DNA from: Massilia terrae
GTDB taxonomy: Bacteria > Pseudomonadota > Gammaproteobacteria > Burkholderiales > Burkholderiaceae_D
DNA length: 64,000 nt
Assembly: GCF_024753145.1 (NCBI RefSeq)
Contig: NZ_JANUGU010000002.1
Location: 496,001-560,000 of the forward strand
Direction: 5' to 3'
The notes under the pieces were generated by a model. The model made no database searches. It was given only the letters and a program-made list of their open reading frames with translations, and had not been told where the DNA came from. Within the stretch, counting starts at the first letter, position 1; each line of letters starts with the position of its first letter. The translations under genes and the position numbers were made by a program. Shown here piece after piece: positions 19,763 through 28,845 of the stretch.

Positions 19763-21268
19763 TTACATCACATTCGACGGACAATACTGTTTCACATACT
19801 CCGCATGATCCGGCATCACGTTCACGCACTGCTCCACCACGTGCGCCACGCTGCCCATGTACTCCTCGATGCCGCCCTCGCTCTGCACGTCGACCAGCGG
19901 GTGATAGCTCTCCGGGTACAGGTTCTGCCCCGTGAACACCTGCATCCACGCGACTTCGGTGAACAGCTCGTTGTTGTAGCGCTGGATCCGGCCGTGGGTG
20001 CGGAACAGGTCCATCTTCTCGCGCAGCGTGCCAGGAATGTCCATGGCCGCGCAGGCCTGCCAGAACGCGGCATCGTCGCGCTGGTTCAGCTTGTAGTGCA
20101 GGATGATGAAGTCGCGGATCCGCTCGTACTGGAAGCGCGACAGCGCGTTGAAGGCGTCGATGTCCTTCTGGCTGAAGCCCTGGTCCGGGAAGAAGTCGAG
20201 CACCATCGACACCGCCGCCTGCACCATGTGGATGCTGGTCGATTCGATCGGCTCCAGGAAGCCCGAGGCCAGGCCGATCGCGATCACGTTCTTGTTCCAG
20301 CTCTTCTTGCGCATGCCGGTCTTGAAGCGGATCGGGCGCGGGTCGGCCAGCGGCCTGCCGTCCAGGTTCGACAGCAGCACGGCGGTCGCCTCGTCGTCGC
20401 TGATGTACTGGCTGCAATAGACGTGGCCGTTGCCGATGCGGTTCTGCAGCGGGATGCGCCACTGCCAGCCCGATTTGTGCGCGGTGGCGCGCGTGTACGG
20501 CGTCCACACCGGCACCGATTCGCAGGGCACCGCCATCGCGCGGTCGCACGGCAGCCAGTGGGTCCAGTCTTCGAAGCCGGTTTGCAGGGTCTGTTCGATC
20601 AGCAGGCCACGGAAGCCCGAGCAGTCGATGAACAGTTCGCCCTCGATGCGCCGGCCGCTCTCCAGCACCACCGCGTCGACGTGGCCGTCGGATGGACGCT
20701 GGCTCACTTGGGTGATCTTGCCCTCGATGCGCTCGACGCCGCGGCCCTCGGACAGCTTGCGCAGGTGGCGCGCATACAGGCTGGCGTCGAAATGGTAGGC
20801 GTAGGTGATCTCGGCCAGCGGCGAATTCGGAAGATCCGTCCGCGGGTGCATGAACTTGTTGGCGCGCGAAGCGGAGCGCATGATCGAGTAGTCGGCCAGG
20901 TCGCGCGCCTTGCCCAGCGCGCGCATCTTGTGGAAGTACTGCTCGAAGCCGACCATCCACAGGTCCTGGCCGAGGCGGCCGAAGCCGTGCATGTAGCGGT
21001 CGCCGTTCTTGCCCCAATTGACGAATTCGACGCCGAGCTTGAAGGTGCCGTTGGTGGCCTTCATGAACTCGACCTCGTCGATCCCGGCCACGTGGTTGAA
21101 GCGCTGGATCATCGGGATCGTGGCCTCGCCGACGCCGACGATGCCGATTTCGTCCGACTCGACCAGGCGGATCTTGTAGCGCCCGCGCAGCGCGGTGGAC
21201 AAGGCGGTGGCGGTCATCCAGCCGGCGGTGCCGCCGCCGACGATCACGATGGTGTTCAGTGGTTGCAT
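19763..21268 (-). CDS. flavin-dependent tryptophan-halogenase-family protein
   Basis: This encodes 501 residues from the ATG at 21268 (GAGG upstream); an ATG 21 bases further upstream lacks such a site. Halogenase hallmarks are all present: FAD-binding GGGTAG at 11-16, GVGEAT at 45-50, a Lys at 77 (FKLGVEF) matching the catalytic Lys79 of PrnA, the WxWxIP motif as WQWRIP at 268-273, and Glu342-Ser343 in EPIEST matching Glu346-Ser347 of PrnA. The expected reaction is FADH2- and O2-dependent halogenation of an aromatic substrate, needing a separate flavin reductase. It lies downstream of a TonB-dependent receptor gene, separated by a terminator hairpin. Halogenases of this group are often found beside sugar TonB receptors in Xanthomonas, Caulobacter and relatives with no natural-product genes nearby; their substrate is unknown. 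Confidence 0.92.
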   Translation of the reverse strand: MQPLNTIVIVGGGTAGWMTATALSTALRGRYKIRLVESDEIGIVGVGEATIPMIQRFNHVAGIDEVEFMKATNGTFKLGVEFVNWGKNGDRYMHGFGRLGQDLWMVGFEQYFHKMRALGKARDLADYSIMRSASRANKFMHPRTDLPNSPLAEITYAYHFDASLYARHLRKLSEGRGVERIEGKITQVSQRPSDGHVDAVVLESGRRIEGELFIDCSGFRGLLIEQTLQTGFEDWTHWLPCDRAMAVPCESVPVWTPYTRATAHKSGWQWRIPLQNRIGNGHVYCSQYISDDEATAVLLSNLDGRPLADPRPIRFKTGMRKKSWNKNVIAIGLASGFLEPIESTSIHMVQAAVSMVLDFFPDQGFSQKDIDAFNALSRFQYERIRDFIILHYKLNQRDDAAFWQACAAMDIPGTLREKMDLFRTHGRIQRYNNELFTEVAWMQVFTGQNLYPESYHPLVDVQSEGGIEEYMGSVAHVVEQCVNVMPDHAEYVKQYCPSNVM

Positions 21269-21280
21269 GTGATGCCTCGC

Positions 21281-21320
21281 AAAAAACACAACCCCTGCAG
21301 ACCTAGGCCAGCAGGGGTTG
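21281..21320 (-). terminator. rho-independent terminator between receptor and halogenase genes
   Basis: On the minus strand, CAACCCCTGC and GCAGGGGTTG (10-bp perfect stem, 12-base loop) are followed by GTGTTTTTT. It lies 30 bases after the receptor stop codon and 13 bases before the halogenase ATG, so the halogenase would be made only by read-through or from its own promoter. Confidence 0.8.
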
Positions 21321-21349
21321 TCGTTGCCGTTAGTCAGCTACAGGATAAC

Positions 21350-24259
21350 TCAGAACTTGTAGCTTGCCTGCAGTCCATAGACGCGGCCGAACTTGATGTT
21401 CTCCACCACGTTGCTCGGATCAGCTGCGTAGCGCACGAACGGGGCGTTGGTCCAGTTCTGCACGGTGCCGATGATCGACAGGCCTTTCAGGGCGCCGCTG
21501 CTGAATTCGTAGCCGGCCTGGAAGTCCACGGTCGTGCTCGCCTTGATGAAGGTGAGCTGCTCGTTGTCCTGGAAGTCGCTGACCGAACCCAGGAAGTTGC
21601 CGCGGTGACGCGCCGCGACCGATGCCTGGAAGCCGTGTGCCTCATAGAACAGGCGGGCGTTGGTCACCTGGCGCGACAGGCCCGGCAGCGGGATGGTCGA
21701 GACGCCGCCGGTGTCTTCCACGGTCAGGCCGGTGGTCAGCAGGTTCACCGACGACAGGGTCACCGAGTGGTTGACCGCCAGGCCAAAGCCGTTCAGGTAG
21801 GACGAGAACATGCCGAACGGCAGCGACGCGGACAGCTCGATACCGTGGATGTTGCCGCCAGTACCGTTCTCCGGCGTGGTCAGGATACCCACGGTCGAGC
21901 CCTTGTTCGGGCCGCTCGCCGGCAGCGGGGTCTTGGCCGACAGCAGGCCCAGGGTGGCGAAGTCGACGACCTTCGGCACGGTCAGGATGTAGGTGTCGAG
22001 CTTCTTGTAGAACGCTGCGGCAGCGACATAGCCCTTGGCGCCGTTGACGGTGAAGTACTTCTCCCACGACAGGTCCAGCGCCTTGGCGCGGAACGGCTCC
22101 AGGTTCGGGTTACCCGCGCCGCCCGACAGGATGGCGCCGCCCGGTGCGCTCGAATTCAGCGAGACGCCGCCGCCCGGACGCATATCGCTCATCTTGCCGC
22201 GCGACAGGGTCTTGGCCAGGCCGAAACGGAACACCTGGTCATACGGCAGCTCGAACACGAGGTTCATGCTCGGCAGGAAGTCGTTGTACTTATGCTCGCC
22301 GTTGATGGTGTAGGCCGGGCAAGGCTTGCCGGCGGAACCGGCGCAGTTGCTGGTATCGACCACGAAGCCTTGCGAGCTCTGCTTGGTGCGGATGTACTGG
22401 CCGCCGAAGTTGCCGCGGTAGGTCAGGCCAAACAGTTCGCCATCGAGGTTGCCCATCGCGTACAGCGTGGAGACCTTTTCCGACACCGCCCAGTTCTTGT
22501 CGGTCTGGATCGGCTGGTCGACCTTCGGCAGCAGCGCGTAGATGGTGCCCAGCGAACCCTGCGGATCCCATGCGACGACCGGCAGGCCCGACTGCGGGGT
22601 CACGACGACGCCGGTGCCCGGCACGGCGGCGGAGCCGTAAGGATTGCCACCCGGGATGATCAGGTTGCCTTCGTTCTGGTCGCGCGACTTGTCGCGGTTG
22701 GTCTGGTTGAAGCCGAACTCGACCGAGCTGACCGGGCCCCACTCGACATCATGCTTGGCCGACAGGCGGCCCGACTTCACCTTGTCGGTGGTCACGCCGA
22801 TCGCGACGTAGCCCGCTTGCGGATTGCCGGTCAGGCCGCCGCCCCAGCCGTCCTGGTCGGTCAGCACGACCTGGTTGCGGTCGGAGTAGTTGATCGACGA
22901 GGTGTAGGTCGGCGACAGATTGCTCTTGCCGTCGAAGCCGGTCCACGAGATGGTGCCCAGGTTGGTGGCGTTGCCCGGCTGGCCGGCGGTGGTTTCGTAG
23001 CGGCTCGAATCGTGCGTCACCTTGGAGCCGGCGACGTCGCCGGTGAAGGTCCAGCCGCTGTTGCGGTACTGGCTGTTCAGGCCCCACGAATCCAGGGTGT
23101 CCTTGATGTCGTCGACGTGGTTGCGGGCGTCGCCCTTGAAGTTCGAGCAGGTGCCGGCGGTGGCCACGCCATTCACGATGGTGGCGTTGCTCAGCACGCC
23201 GGACGGGTCGTACGGGCCGGTGCTGCCGCAGATCGCGCCTTCCAGGCCGGTCAGCTTGATGTGGTCCTGGTTCTTGGAGTGGAACAGGTCGACGGTGGTC
23301 AGGAAGTCCTTGTTCGGGCGGAACTGCAGGATGCCCATCACGCCTTGCTGCTTCTTCGGAATGCGCTGGATGTCGGTCTTGAAGCCGCCCGGCACGATCA
23401 CGTTCTGGCCGTTGTACAGCGGAGCGCCGGCGTCGGTCAGCTTCGGCGTCCAGCCACCCCAGCCGTCCATCTGCGACTGTTCCGCGCCGCTGTCGGTGAA
23501 CTTGACGGCGCCGAGGGCCAGGCCGATGGTGCGGTCGGCGAACTGGTCGATATAGGTCAGCGAGGAGCGGTAGCCGCTGCCGGTGGCCTGCTCGCCGTTG
23601 TGCATGCCGGTCTTCTCGCGCTTGTAGCTGGCGGCCATGGTGCGCTTGGCGAAGTCCAGCGGCATCACGGTGCGCTGGTCGATGGTCGAGGCGATGCCCT
23701 GGCCCACCAGCGATGCGTCCGGCGACTTATAAATGGTGATCGAACCGAGCATCTCGGCCGGGTACAGGTCGAACTGCACGCCGCGGCTGTCGCCCGACGA
23801 TGCCTGCTCGCGGCCGTTCAACAGCGCGCCGTTGAAGTCCGGCGACAGGCCGCGCACGCTGATGTCCGACGCGCGGCCGGTGTTCTTGTTGCGCTGCGCG
23901 GTCACGCCGGCCAGGCGCGAGATCGACTCGGCCACGGTGGCGTCAGGCAGCTTGCCGATGTCTTCGGCCGAAATGGCCTCGACGATCGAGTTGGAATTCT
24001 TCTTGATCGAGATCGCCGCTTCGATACCGCGGCGGATGCCGGTCACGGTGACTTTGGCGATCGGCTGGCCGTTCGAATCCAGCGCTTGCGGCGCGGTGTC
24101 GGTTTGCGGCGCAGCGGTCGTGGCGGTAGCGGTGCTGTCTTGTGCGTACACGTTGGCGCTCATCGCCAGGAATACCGCACAGCCGGCAGCGACCGGGCTC
24201 AGCTTGAATACAAGCTTGCCGTCGACGGTGGCGACGCGCTTGCTTTTTAGAATTTTCAT
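21350..24259 (-). CDS. TonB-dependent receptor, maltodextrin-type (outer membrane)
   Basis: This encodes 969 residues from the ATG at 24259, which has GAGGGGACAA directly upstream; an ATG 18 bases earlier is less well placed. An extended signal peptide ends near VYAQ. A TonB-box-like KVTVTGIRRGI follows, then the plug domain (IGKLPDATVAESISRLAGV, RGLSPDFN), then a long beta-barrel ending in aromatic Phe. The plug pattern fits the large Xanthomonas/Caulobacter-type receptor family that takes up oligosaccharides. Caulobacter MalA is the functional precedent for maltodextrin uptake. It is divergent from the cyclomaltodextrinase-like gene and shares a control region with candidate RpiR/HexR-type operators at 24370, 24469 and 24502. 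Substrate is inferred from neighbours. Confidence 0.93.
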   Translation of the reverse strand: MKILKSKRVATVDGKLVFKLSPVAAGCAVFLAMSANVYAQDSTATATTAAPQTDTAPQALDSNGQPIAKVTVTGIRRGIEAAISIKKNSNSIVEAISAEDIGKLPDATVAESISRLAGVTAQRNKNTGRASDISVRGLSPDFNGALLNGREQASSGDSRGVQFDLYPAEMLGSITIYKSPDASLVGQGIASTIDQRTVMPLDFAKRTMAASYKREKTGMHNGEQATGSGYRSSLTYIDQFADRTIGLALGAVKFTDSGAEQSQMDGWGGWTPKLTDAGAPLYNGQNVIVPGGFKTDIQRIPKKQQGVMGILQFRPNKDFLTTVDLFHSKNQDHIKLTGLEGAICGSTGPYDPSGVLSNATIVNGVATAGTCSNFKGDARNHVDDIKDTLDSWGLNSQYRNSGWTFTGDVAGSKVTHDSSRYETTAGQPGNATNLGTISWTGFDGKSNLSPTYTSSINYSDRNQVVLTDQDGWGGGLTGNPQAGYVAIGVTTDKVKSGRLSAKHDVEWGPVSSVEFGFNQTNRDKSRDQNEGNLIIPGGNPYGSAAVPGTGVVVTPQSGLPVVAWDPQGSLGTIYALLPKVDQPIQTDKNWAVSEKVSTLYAMGNLDGELFGLTYRGNFGGQYIRTKQSSQGFVVDTSNCAGSAGKPCPAYTINGEHKYNDFLPSMNLVFELPYDQVFRFGLAKTLSRGKMSDMRPGGGVSLNSSAPGGAILSGGAGNPNLEPFRAKALDLSWEKYFTVNGAKGYVAAAAFYKKLDTYILTVPKVVDFATLGLLSAKTPLPASGPNKGSTVGILTTPENGTGGNIHGIELSASLPFGMFSSYLNGFGLAVNHSVTLSSVNLLTTGLTVEDTGGVSTIPLPGLSRQVTNARLFYEAHGFQASVAARHRGNFLGSVSDFQDNEQLTFIKASTTVDFQAGYEFSSGALKGLSIIGTVQNWTNAPFVRYAADPSNVVENIKFGRVYGLQASYKF

Positions 24260-24369
24260 TTGTCCCCTCAAATTCATCAGAAACGGATTATTTTCCCGAA
24301 ACTACAGCCGGCGCGGCCAACAACACGGGAGCCCGATGCAAACGTCAATTTCAACGCTCGCACCGATTC

Positions 24370-24384
24370 TGTACTAAAACTAGA
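24370..24384. promoter_or_regulatory. weak candidate RpiR/HexR-type operator on the receptor side
   Basis: TGTACTAAAACTAGA has two mismatches to TGTARTNNNAYTACA. It lies 111 bases upstream of the receptor ATG. Found by eye. Confidence 0.25.
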
Positions 24385-24468
24385 TCCACTGTCAACGCGA
24401 CATGTTCTCAGATAACATCGCACGTGTTAATTGTGGCACACGCCTCTAGGGGACAGTTGGAGAAGCGT

Positions 24469-24483
24469 TGTATTCCAGCTACA
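24469..24483. promoter_or_regulatory. weak candidate RpiR/HexR-type operator
   Basis: TGTATTCCAGCTACA keeps TGTA-N7-TACA and has two mismatches to TGTARTNNNAYTACA. Its centre is 33 bases from the strong palindrome at 24502-24516 (about three helical turns), which would suit cooperative binding. Confidence 0.35.
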
Positions 24484-24501
24484 ATGAGCCGTATTCGATC
24501 A

Positions 24502-24516
24502 TGTAGTCGTACTACA
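24502..24516. promoter_or_regulatory. candidate RpiR/HexR-type operator (TGTAGT-CGT-ACTACA)
   Basis: A perfect 6-bp inverted repeat with a 3-base spacer, 68-82 bases upstream of the cyclomaltodextrinase-like ATG and about 245 bases from the receptor ATG. It is the best copy of the motif shared by all three divergent promoter regions of the locus. The rest of the 324-base gap between 24260 and 24583 shows AT-rich promoter-like sequence and no gene. Confidence 0.6.
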
Positions 24517-24583
24517 AATCGTGCGTTTTGCCACAAAAGTATGCATGTACGCCAAGATGGTGCATGGTGAACGGGAGACATTG

Positions 24584-26455
24584 ATGTTTTGCATACACAA
24601 AAACCTGGCCGGCCTCGCGCTGGCGTTCGTCTTTACCACTGTCCAGGCCGCTCCCACGCCGGCCATCGACCACCTCGAACCGCCGTTCTGGTGGGCGGGT
24701 ATGCATGACAAGAATCTGCAGCTGATGGTCCACGGCGAGCGCATCGCCGAGCTGGAACCGAAGCTGGCCTATCCCGGCGTGCGGATCGCGTCAGTGACGC
24801 GGGTGGCCAACCACAATTACCTGTTCATCGACCTGGTGGTGGAGCCGGATGCGAAGCCGGGCAGCTTCGTTATCGATTTCAGCGGCGCGGGCCGCGACAA
24901 GGTGCGCTACACCTACCGCCTGCTGCCGCGCGCGCCCGGCTCGGCCCAGCGCCAGGGCTTCAGCGGCGCGGACGCGATCTACCAAGTGATGCCGGACCGC
25001 TTCGCCAACGGCGATCCGTCCAACGACAGCGTGCCGGCGCTGGCCGACAAGGCCAAGCGCGGCAGCGGCTTCGGCCGCCACGGCGGCGACATCCAGGGCA
25101 TCATCGAGCATCTCGACTACATCGCGGGCCTGGGCTTTACCCAGCTGTGGCCGACGCCGCTGGTCGAGAACGACATGCCGCAGGCGTCGTATCACGGCTA
25201 CGCGGCCACAGACCACTACAAGATCGACCCGCGCTACGGCAGCAACGACGACTACCTGCGCCTGTCGCGCGAGGCGCGCAAGCATGGCATCGGCCTGATC
25301 CAGGACGTGGTGTTGAACCATATCGGCGCCGGGCACTGGTGGATGAAGGACCTGCCCTCCCCGGACTGGATCAATTACGGTGGCAAGTTTGTGGCGACCC
25401 GCCACCACCGCGTCGCGGTGCAGGACAAGTACGCGTCGCAGGAAGACGCGGATAACTTCACGCGCGGCTGGTTCAGCGAGGGGATGCCGGACCTGAACCA
25501 GTCCGACCCGATGGTGGCCAACTACCTTATACAGAACAGCATCTGGTGGATCGAATACGCCGGGCTGTCGGGCCTGCGCATCGATACCTTCAGCTATTCC
25601 GACGGCCGCTTCCTGAGCGAGTACACGCGCCGCCTGATGGCCGAGTATCCGCACCTGAACATGGTGGGCGAGGAATGGAGCATGCTGCCGCCGGTGGTCT
25701 CGCACTGGCAGCGCGGCAAAATCAACTTCGACGGCTACGCCACGTCGATGCCGAGCATGATGGATTTCCCGCTGACCGACGCGATGCGCACCGCGCTGTC
25801 GGGAACCAAGGAAATCTACGATACCTTCAACGACGTGTACGAGACGCTGTCGCTGGACTATCTGTATCCGGATCCGTCCAAGCTCGTTCTGTTCGACGGC
25901 AACCACGACATGCCGCGCATGTTCAGCGTGGTCGGCGAGGACGTCGACAAATGGAAGATGGACCTGGTGTTCGTCATGACGATGCCGCGCATCCCGCAAT
26001 TCTATGGCGGCGACGAGATCCTGATGACGAGCACCACCAAGGGCCGCGACGATTCCAGCTATCGCCAGGACTTCCCGGGCGGCTGGGCGGGCGACAAGGT
26101 CAATGCCTTCACCGGAGCGAACCTCCCGCCACGCCAGCGCGAGGCGCAGCAATTCGTGCGCAAGCTGGTCAACTGGCGCCGCACCGCGAACGTGATCCAC
26201 CACGGGAAGCTGATGCACTATGCGCCCGAGAACAATACCTATGTTTACTTCCGCTACGACGACCATGACAAGGTGCTGGTCGCGCTGAACGCAGGCGACA
26301 AGGAGACGGCGCTGCCGGTTGCGCGCTTCCACGAGATGCTGTCCGGTGTGGCTTCGGGCGTCGATGTCCTGAGCGGGAAGGCGTATGACCTGTCGCGCAC
26401 GCTGACATTGGCGCCGAAATCGTCCGTGATCTTGAAGCTGAAAGCCGCGCCATGA
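24584..26455 (+). CDS. cyclomaltodextrinase/neopullulanase-like amylase (GH13), exported
   Basis: This encodes 623 residues from the ATG at 24584 (GGGAG upstream); earlier in-frame ATGs would bury the signal peptide. A signal sequence ends near VQAAP. An N-terminal beta domain (about 25-130; PPFWWAGMHDKNLQLMVHG) matches the N-terminal domain of Bacteroides SusA-like and Flavobacterium cyclomaltodextrinases. The barrel carries YQVMPDRFANGD, nucleophile Asp334 in GLRIDTFSY, acid Glu363 in GEEW and Asp442 in DGNHDMPR. A short C-terminal beta domain ends the protein. It should hydrolyse cyclodextrins, pullulan or maltodextrins in the periplasm. The stop overlaps the next start as ATGA, giving a coupled two-gene operon with the debranching enzyme. 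Confidence 0.92.
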   Translation: MFCIHKNLAGLALAFVFTTVQAAPTPAIDHLEPPFWWAGMHDKNLQLMVHGERIAELEPKLAYPGVRIASVTRVANHNYLFIDLVVEPDAKPGSFVIDFSGAGRDKVRYTYRLLPRAPGSAQRQGFSGADAIYQVMPDRFANGDPSNDSVPALADKAKRGSGFGRHGGDIQGIIEHLDYIAGLGFTQLWPTPLVENDMPQASYHGYAATDHYKIDPRYGSNDDYLRLSREARKHGIGLIQDVVLNHIGAGHWWMKDLPSPDWINYGGKFVATRHHRVAVQDKYASQEDADNFTRGWFSEGMPDLNQSDPMVANYLIQNSIWWIEYAGLSGLRIDTFSYSDGRFLSEYTRRLMAEYPHLNMVGEEWSMLPPVVSHWQRGKINFDGYATSMPSMMDFPLTDAMRTALSGTKEIYDTFNDVYETLSLDYLYPDPSKLVLFDGNHDMPRMFSVVGEDVDKWKMDLVFVMTMPRIPQFYGGDEILMTSTTKGRDDSSYRQDFPGGWAGDKVNAFTGANLPPRQREAQQFVRKLVNWRRTANVIHHGKLMHYAPENNTYVYFRYDDHDKVLVALNAGDKETALPVARFHEMLSGVASGVDVLSGKAYDLSRTLTLAPKSSVILKLKAAP

Positions 26456-28731
26456 AGCGCAGCGTGATAGCGCTCGCTCTGGCCGCGTGCCTGCCTGTGC
26501 AGGCGGCCGACGTGCCGGGCGTCGATGCCTTGTTCGACCAGATGGCGATCGCGGTGCCGGCGGGGCAGGTGTCTCGCTTCGTCGCCGGCGACAATCTCGC
26601 CGGCTACTACGAGGGCTTCACGCACAGCCAGGGCAAGGGCGAAGGCTATGTCTTCAAGAGCGGCACCATCTGGCGCGACTACGCGGGGCTGGTCGACGGC
26701 GCCGCGCAGGACCGCGCACAGGCGTCCGAACAGGTGCTGCCGTACGGGCACCGCCTGCGCTTCGCCAGCGGCGCGACCGAGGAGATGGCGGTGCTGTCGA
26801 AGCAGCAGGCGCTGGCGATCACCATCGCCAGCCCGGCTGCGGCGCAACTCGCGGTGCGGCCCCTGCTCTCTACTGCGGGCGCCGTCGAGGATCGCGGCGG
26901 GGTGCTGGTCGTGGCGCCCGGCGTTGGCGCTACGCTGTTCATGGCGCTGGCGGCGGACCAGCCTGTGACTTTCGACGCACTCACTATCCAGAGCGCCACC
27001 AAGGCGCGCAAGCTGACCGTCGTGGCCGCGTTTGCATCTTCCGCCGACGAGGCTGTGCGGCGCGCTGCAGCGCTGGCGCACGGTGATCCGATCGGCGACG
27101 AGAAGCGCAAGCTGCACCGCATCCTCACGCGCAGCTGGCTGCAGACCAGCGACGCGCAGTACAACCGGGCGCTCAACTGGGCCAAGGCCGCCTCGCACCT
27201 GTTCGTGGTCGAGGAATACGGCGCCGGCATCTGGGCCGGCCTGCCATGGTTCCGCGAGAACTGGGGCCGCGACACCTTCATCGCCCTGCCCGGCACGCTG
27301 CTGGTGTCTGGCCAGTTCGAGGAGGCGCGCGCGGTGCTGTCCAATTTCGCGCGCTACCAGAACCTGGCCGAGCCGCACGGGCTGGAGTACGGCCGCATCC
27401 CCAACCGCGTGAAGCCCGGCGAAATCATCTACAACACGGTGGATGGCACGCCGTGGATGCTGCGCGAGGCGCTCGAATATGTGCGCTACACGGGCGACCG
27501 CGAGTTCGCGGCACAGATGTACAAGCTGGCCGTACCCTACTTCGACGGCGCGATCGCGAACTACCTCGACAGCGACGGCCTGTTGAAGCACGACTCGGCC
27601 GACACCTGGATGGACGCCCGCATCGAAGGCAAAGAGCCGTGGTCGGCGCGCGGGCCGAAGGCGGTCGAGATCCAGGCCCTGTGGTACACGGCGCTGCAGT
27701 CCGGCGCGTGGTTTGCGCGGCAGGCCGGCGACGAACAGCATGCCCGCGAGTGGGATGCACTGGCGCACAAGGCGCAGGCGGGCTTCCTGCGCAAATTCTG
27801 GGACGGCCGCACGATGGCCGACCGACTGCGCGCGGACGGCAGCCGCGACACCAGGCTGCGCCCGAACCAGCTGATGCTCGACTCGATCCCCTTCGGCGAC
27901 TTCGTGCCGCCAAACGTGCAGGCCGTGGTGCTGAAGAATGCGGTCGGTGGCCTGCTCTACCCCTACGGCATCGCATCGCTGGGTCAGGACGAGGCCTACT
28001 TCCATCCGCGCCACGAGAACCCGGCTTACCATCACAAGGACGCCGCCTACCACCAGGGCACGGTGTGGGGCTGGAACGCGGGCTTCACCGTCACCGCGCT
28101 CGACAAGTTCGGCTACCAGGACCTCGCGTTCCGGCTCAGCCAGAACCTGGGCGAGCAGATCCTCCACCTCGGCACGCTCGGCAATATGAGCGAGCTGCTG
28201 GACGCGCTGCCGCATGAGGGCGGCAAACTCAAGCCGTCCGGCACCTTCGCGCAGTCGTGGAGCGTGGCTGAATTCGCGCGCAACGGCTACCAGGATTATG
28301 TCGGCTTCCGTCCTGACCTGGTCGAGGGCGTGCTCGCATTCACGCCGGCGATTCCGCACGCGTGGAGCAGCTTCTCGGCGGTGCTGCCGTTCGGCCGGGA
28401 CGAGTCGCTGTCGGTGGAGTTTGCGCGCAGCGGCAGCAAGCAGCGCTGGGTCTTTTCACTGTCGTCGCCGAAGCCGTACCGGATCAGCATCGCGCAGCTG
28501 GCTGGGGACAAGAGCCGGCATCGGCAAGCCGTGGAAGTCACACCGGGGCATCCTGTCGCCGTGGAGTTCGACGAAGACAAGCCGGCCGGCGTGAAGGTGC
28601 AGGCATCGTACTCGGCACAGATCGGCGAGCTGCGCTTCGTGACGCCGAAGTTCTATCGCCCCGAGGACTTCCCAATGCTGCGAGGGAAGGATGTCCTGAA
28701 GGGCATCATCGAACGAAGCGAATATCGTTAA
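26452..28731 (+). CDS. amylo-alpha-1,6-glucosidase-like debranching enzyme, exported
   Basis: The 759-residue protein has a signal peptide (MKRSVIALALAACLPVQA). Residues ~25-200 form a beta-rich N-terminal domain. Residues ~220-640 match the glycogen-debranching C-terminal (alpha/alpha)6 domain: VEEYGAGIWAGLPWF then RENWGRDTFIALPG near 265-280, EYGRIPNRV, TVDGTPWM, DSADTWMDARIEG and HQGTVWGWN. These enzymes release glucose from alpha-1,6 stubs of limit dextrins. An exported version is unusual compared with cytosolic glycogen debranching enzymes and fits a starch-feeding role. The ATG overlaps the upstream stop (ATGA), so it is probably co-translated with the cyclomaltodextrinase-like enzyme. 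A palindromic repeat follows the gene. Confidence 0.88.
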   Translation: MKRSVIALALAACLPVQAADVPGVDALFDQMAIAVPAGQVSRFVAGDNLAGYYEGFTHSQGKGEGYVFKSGTIWRDYAGLVDGAAQDRAQASEQVLPYGHRLRFASGATEEMAVLSKQQALAITIASPAAAQLAVRPLLSTAGAVEDRGGVLVVAPGVGATLFMALAADQPVTFDALTIQSATKARKLTVVAAFASSADEAVRRAAALAHGDPIGDEKRKLHRILTRSWLQTSDAQYNRALNWAKAASHLFVVEEYGAGIWAGLPWFRENWGRDTFIALPGTLLVSGQFEEARAVLSNFARYQNLAEPHGLEYGRIPNRVKPGEIIYNTVDGTPWMLREALEYVRYTGDREFAAQMYKLAVPYFDGAIANYLDSDGLLKHDSADTWMDARIEGKEPWSARGPKAVEIQALWYTALQSGAWFARQAGDEQHAREWDALAHKAQAGFLRKFWDGRTMADRLRADGSRDTRLRPNQLMLDSIPFGDFVPPNVQAVVLKNAVGGLLYPYGIASLGQDEAYFHPRHENPAYHHKDAAYHQGTVWGWNAGFTVTALDKFGYQDLAFRLSQNLGEQILHLGTLGNMSELLDALPHEGGKLKPSGTFAQSWSVAEFARNGYQDYVGFRPDLVEGVLAFTPAIPHAWSSFSAVLPFGRDESLSVEFARSGSKQRWVFSLSSPKPYRISIAQLAGDKSRHRQAVEVTPGHPVAVEFDEDKPAGVKVQASYSAQIGELRFVTPKFYRPEDFPMLRGKDVLKGIIERSEYR

Positions 28732-28737
28732 AGCCCC

Positions 28738-28821
28738 CGTCGTCCCGGCGCAGGCCGAGACCCATGCTGACTTCCCGAAGTCGCAAGCGGCCTATGGGTC
28801 CCGGCCTCCGCCGGGACGACG
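28738..28821. repeat. palindromic intergenic repeat pair, type A
   Basis: Two inverted type A units are separated by about 25 bases between two genes on the same strand. The left unit has a G-to-A change (GCCGAGAC) that weakens its own hairpin, while the right unit is intact. Confidence 0.88.
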
Positions 28822-28845
28822 GTTTTAAGTGTAGAGGTACTGAAC

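Noticed and set aside
19805..24250. Very long plus-strand open frame opposite the halogenase and TonB receptor genes
   Set aside because: GC-rich codon bias keeps the antisense frame open. Its translation is Arg/His/Val/Ala-rich without motifs, while the minus strand encodes two clear families.
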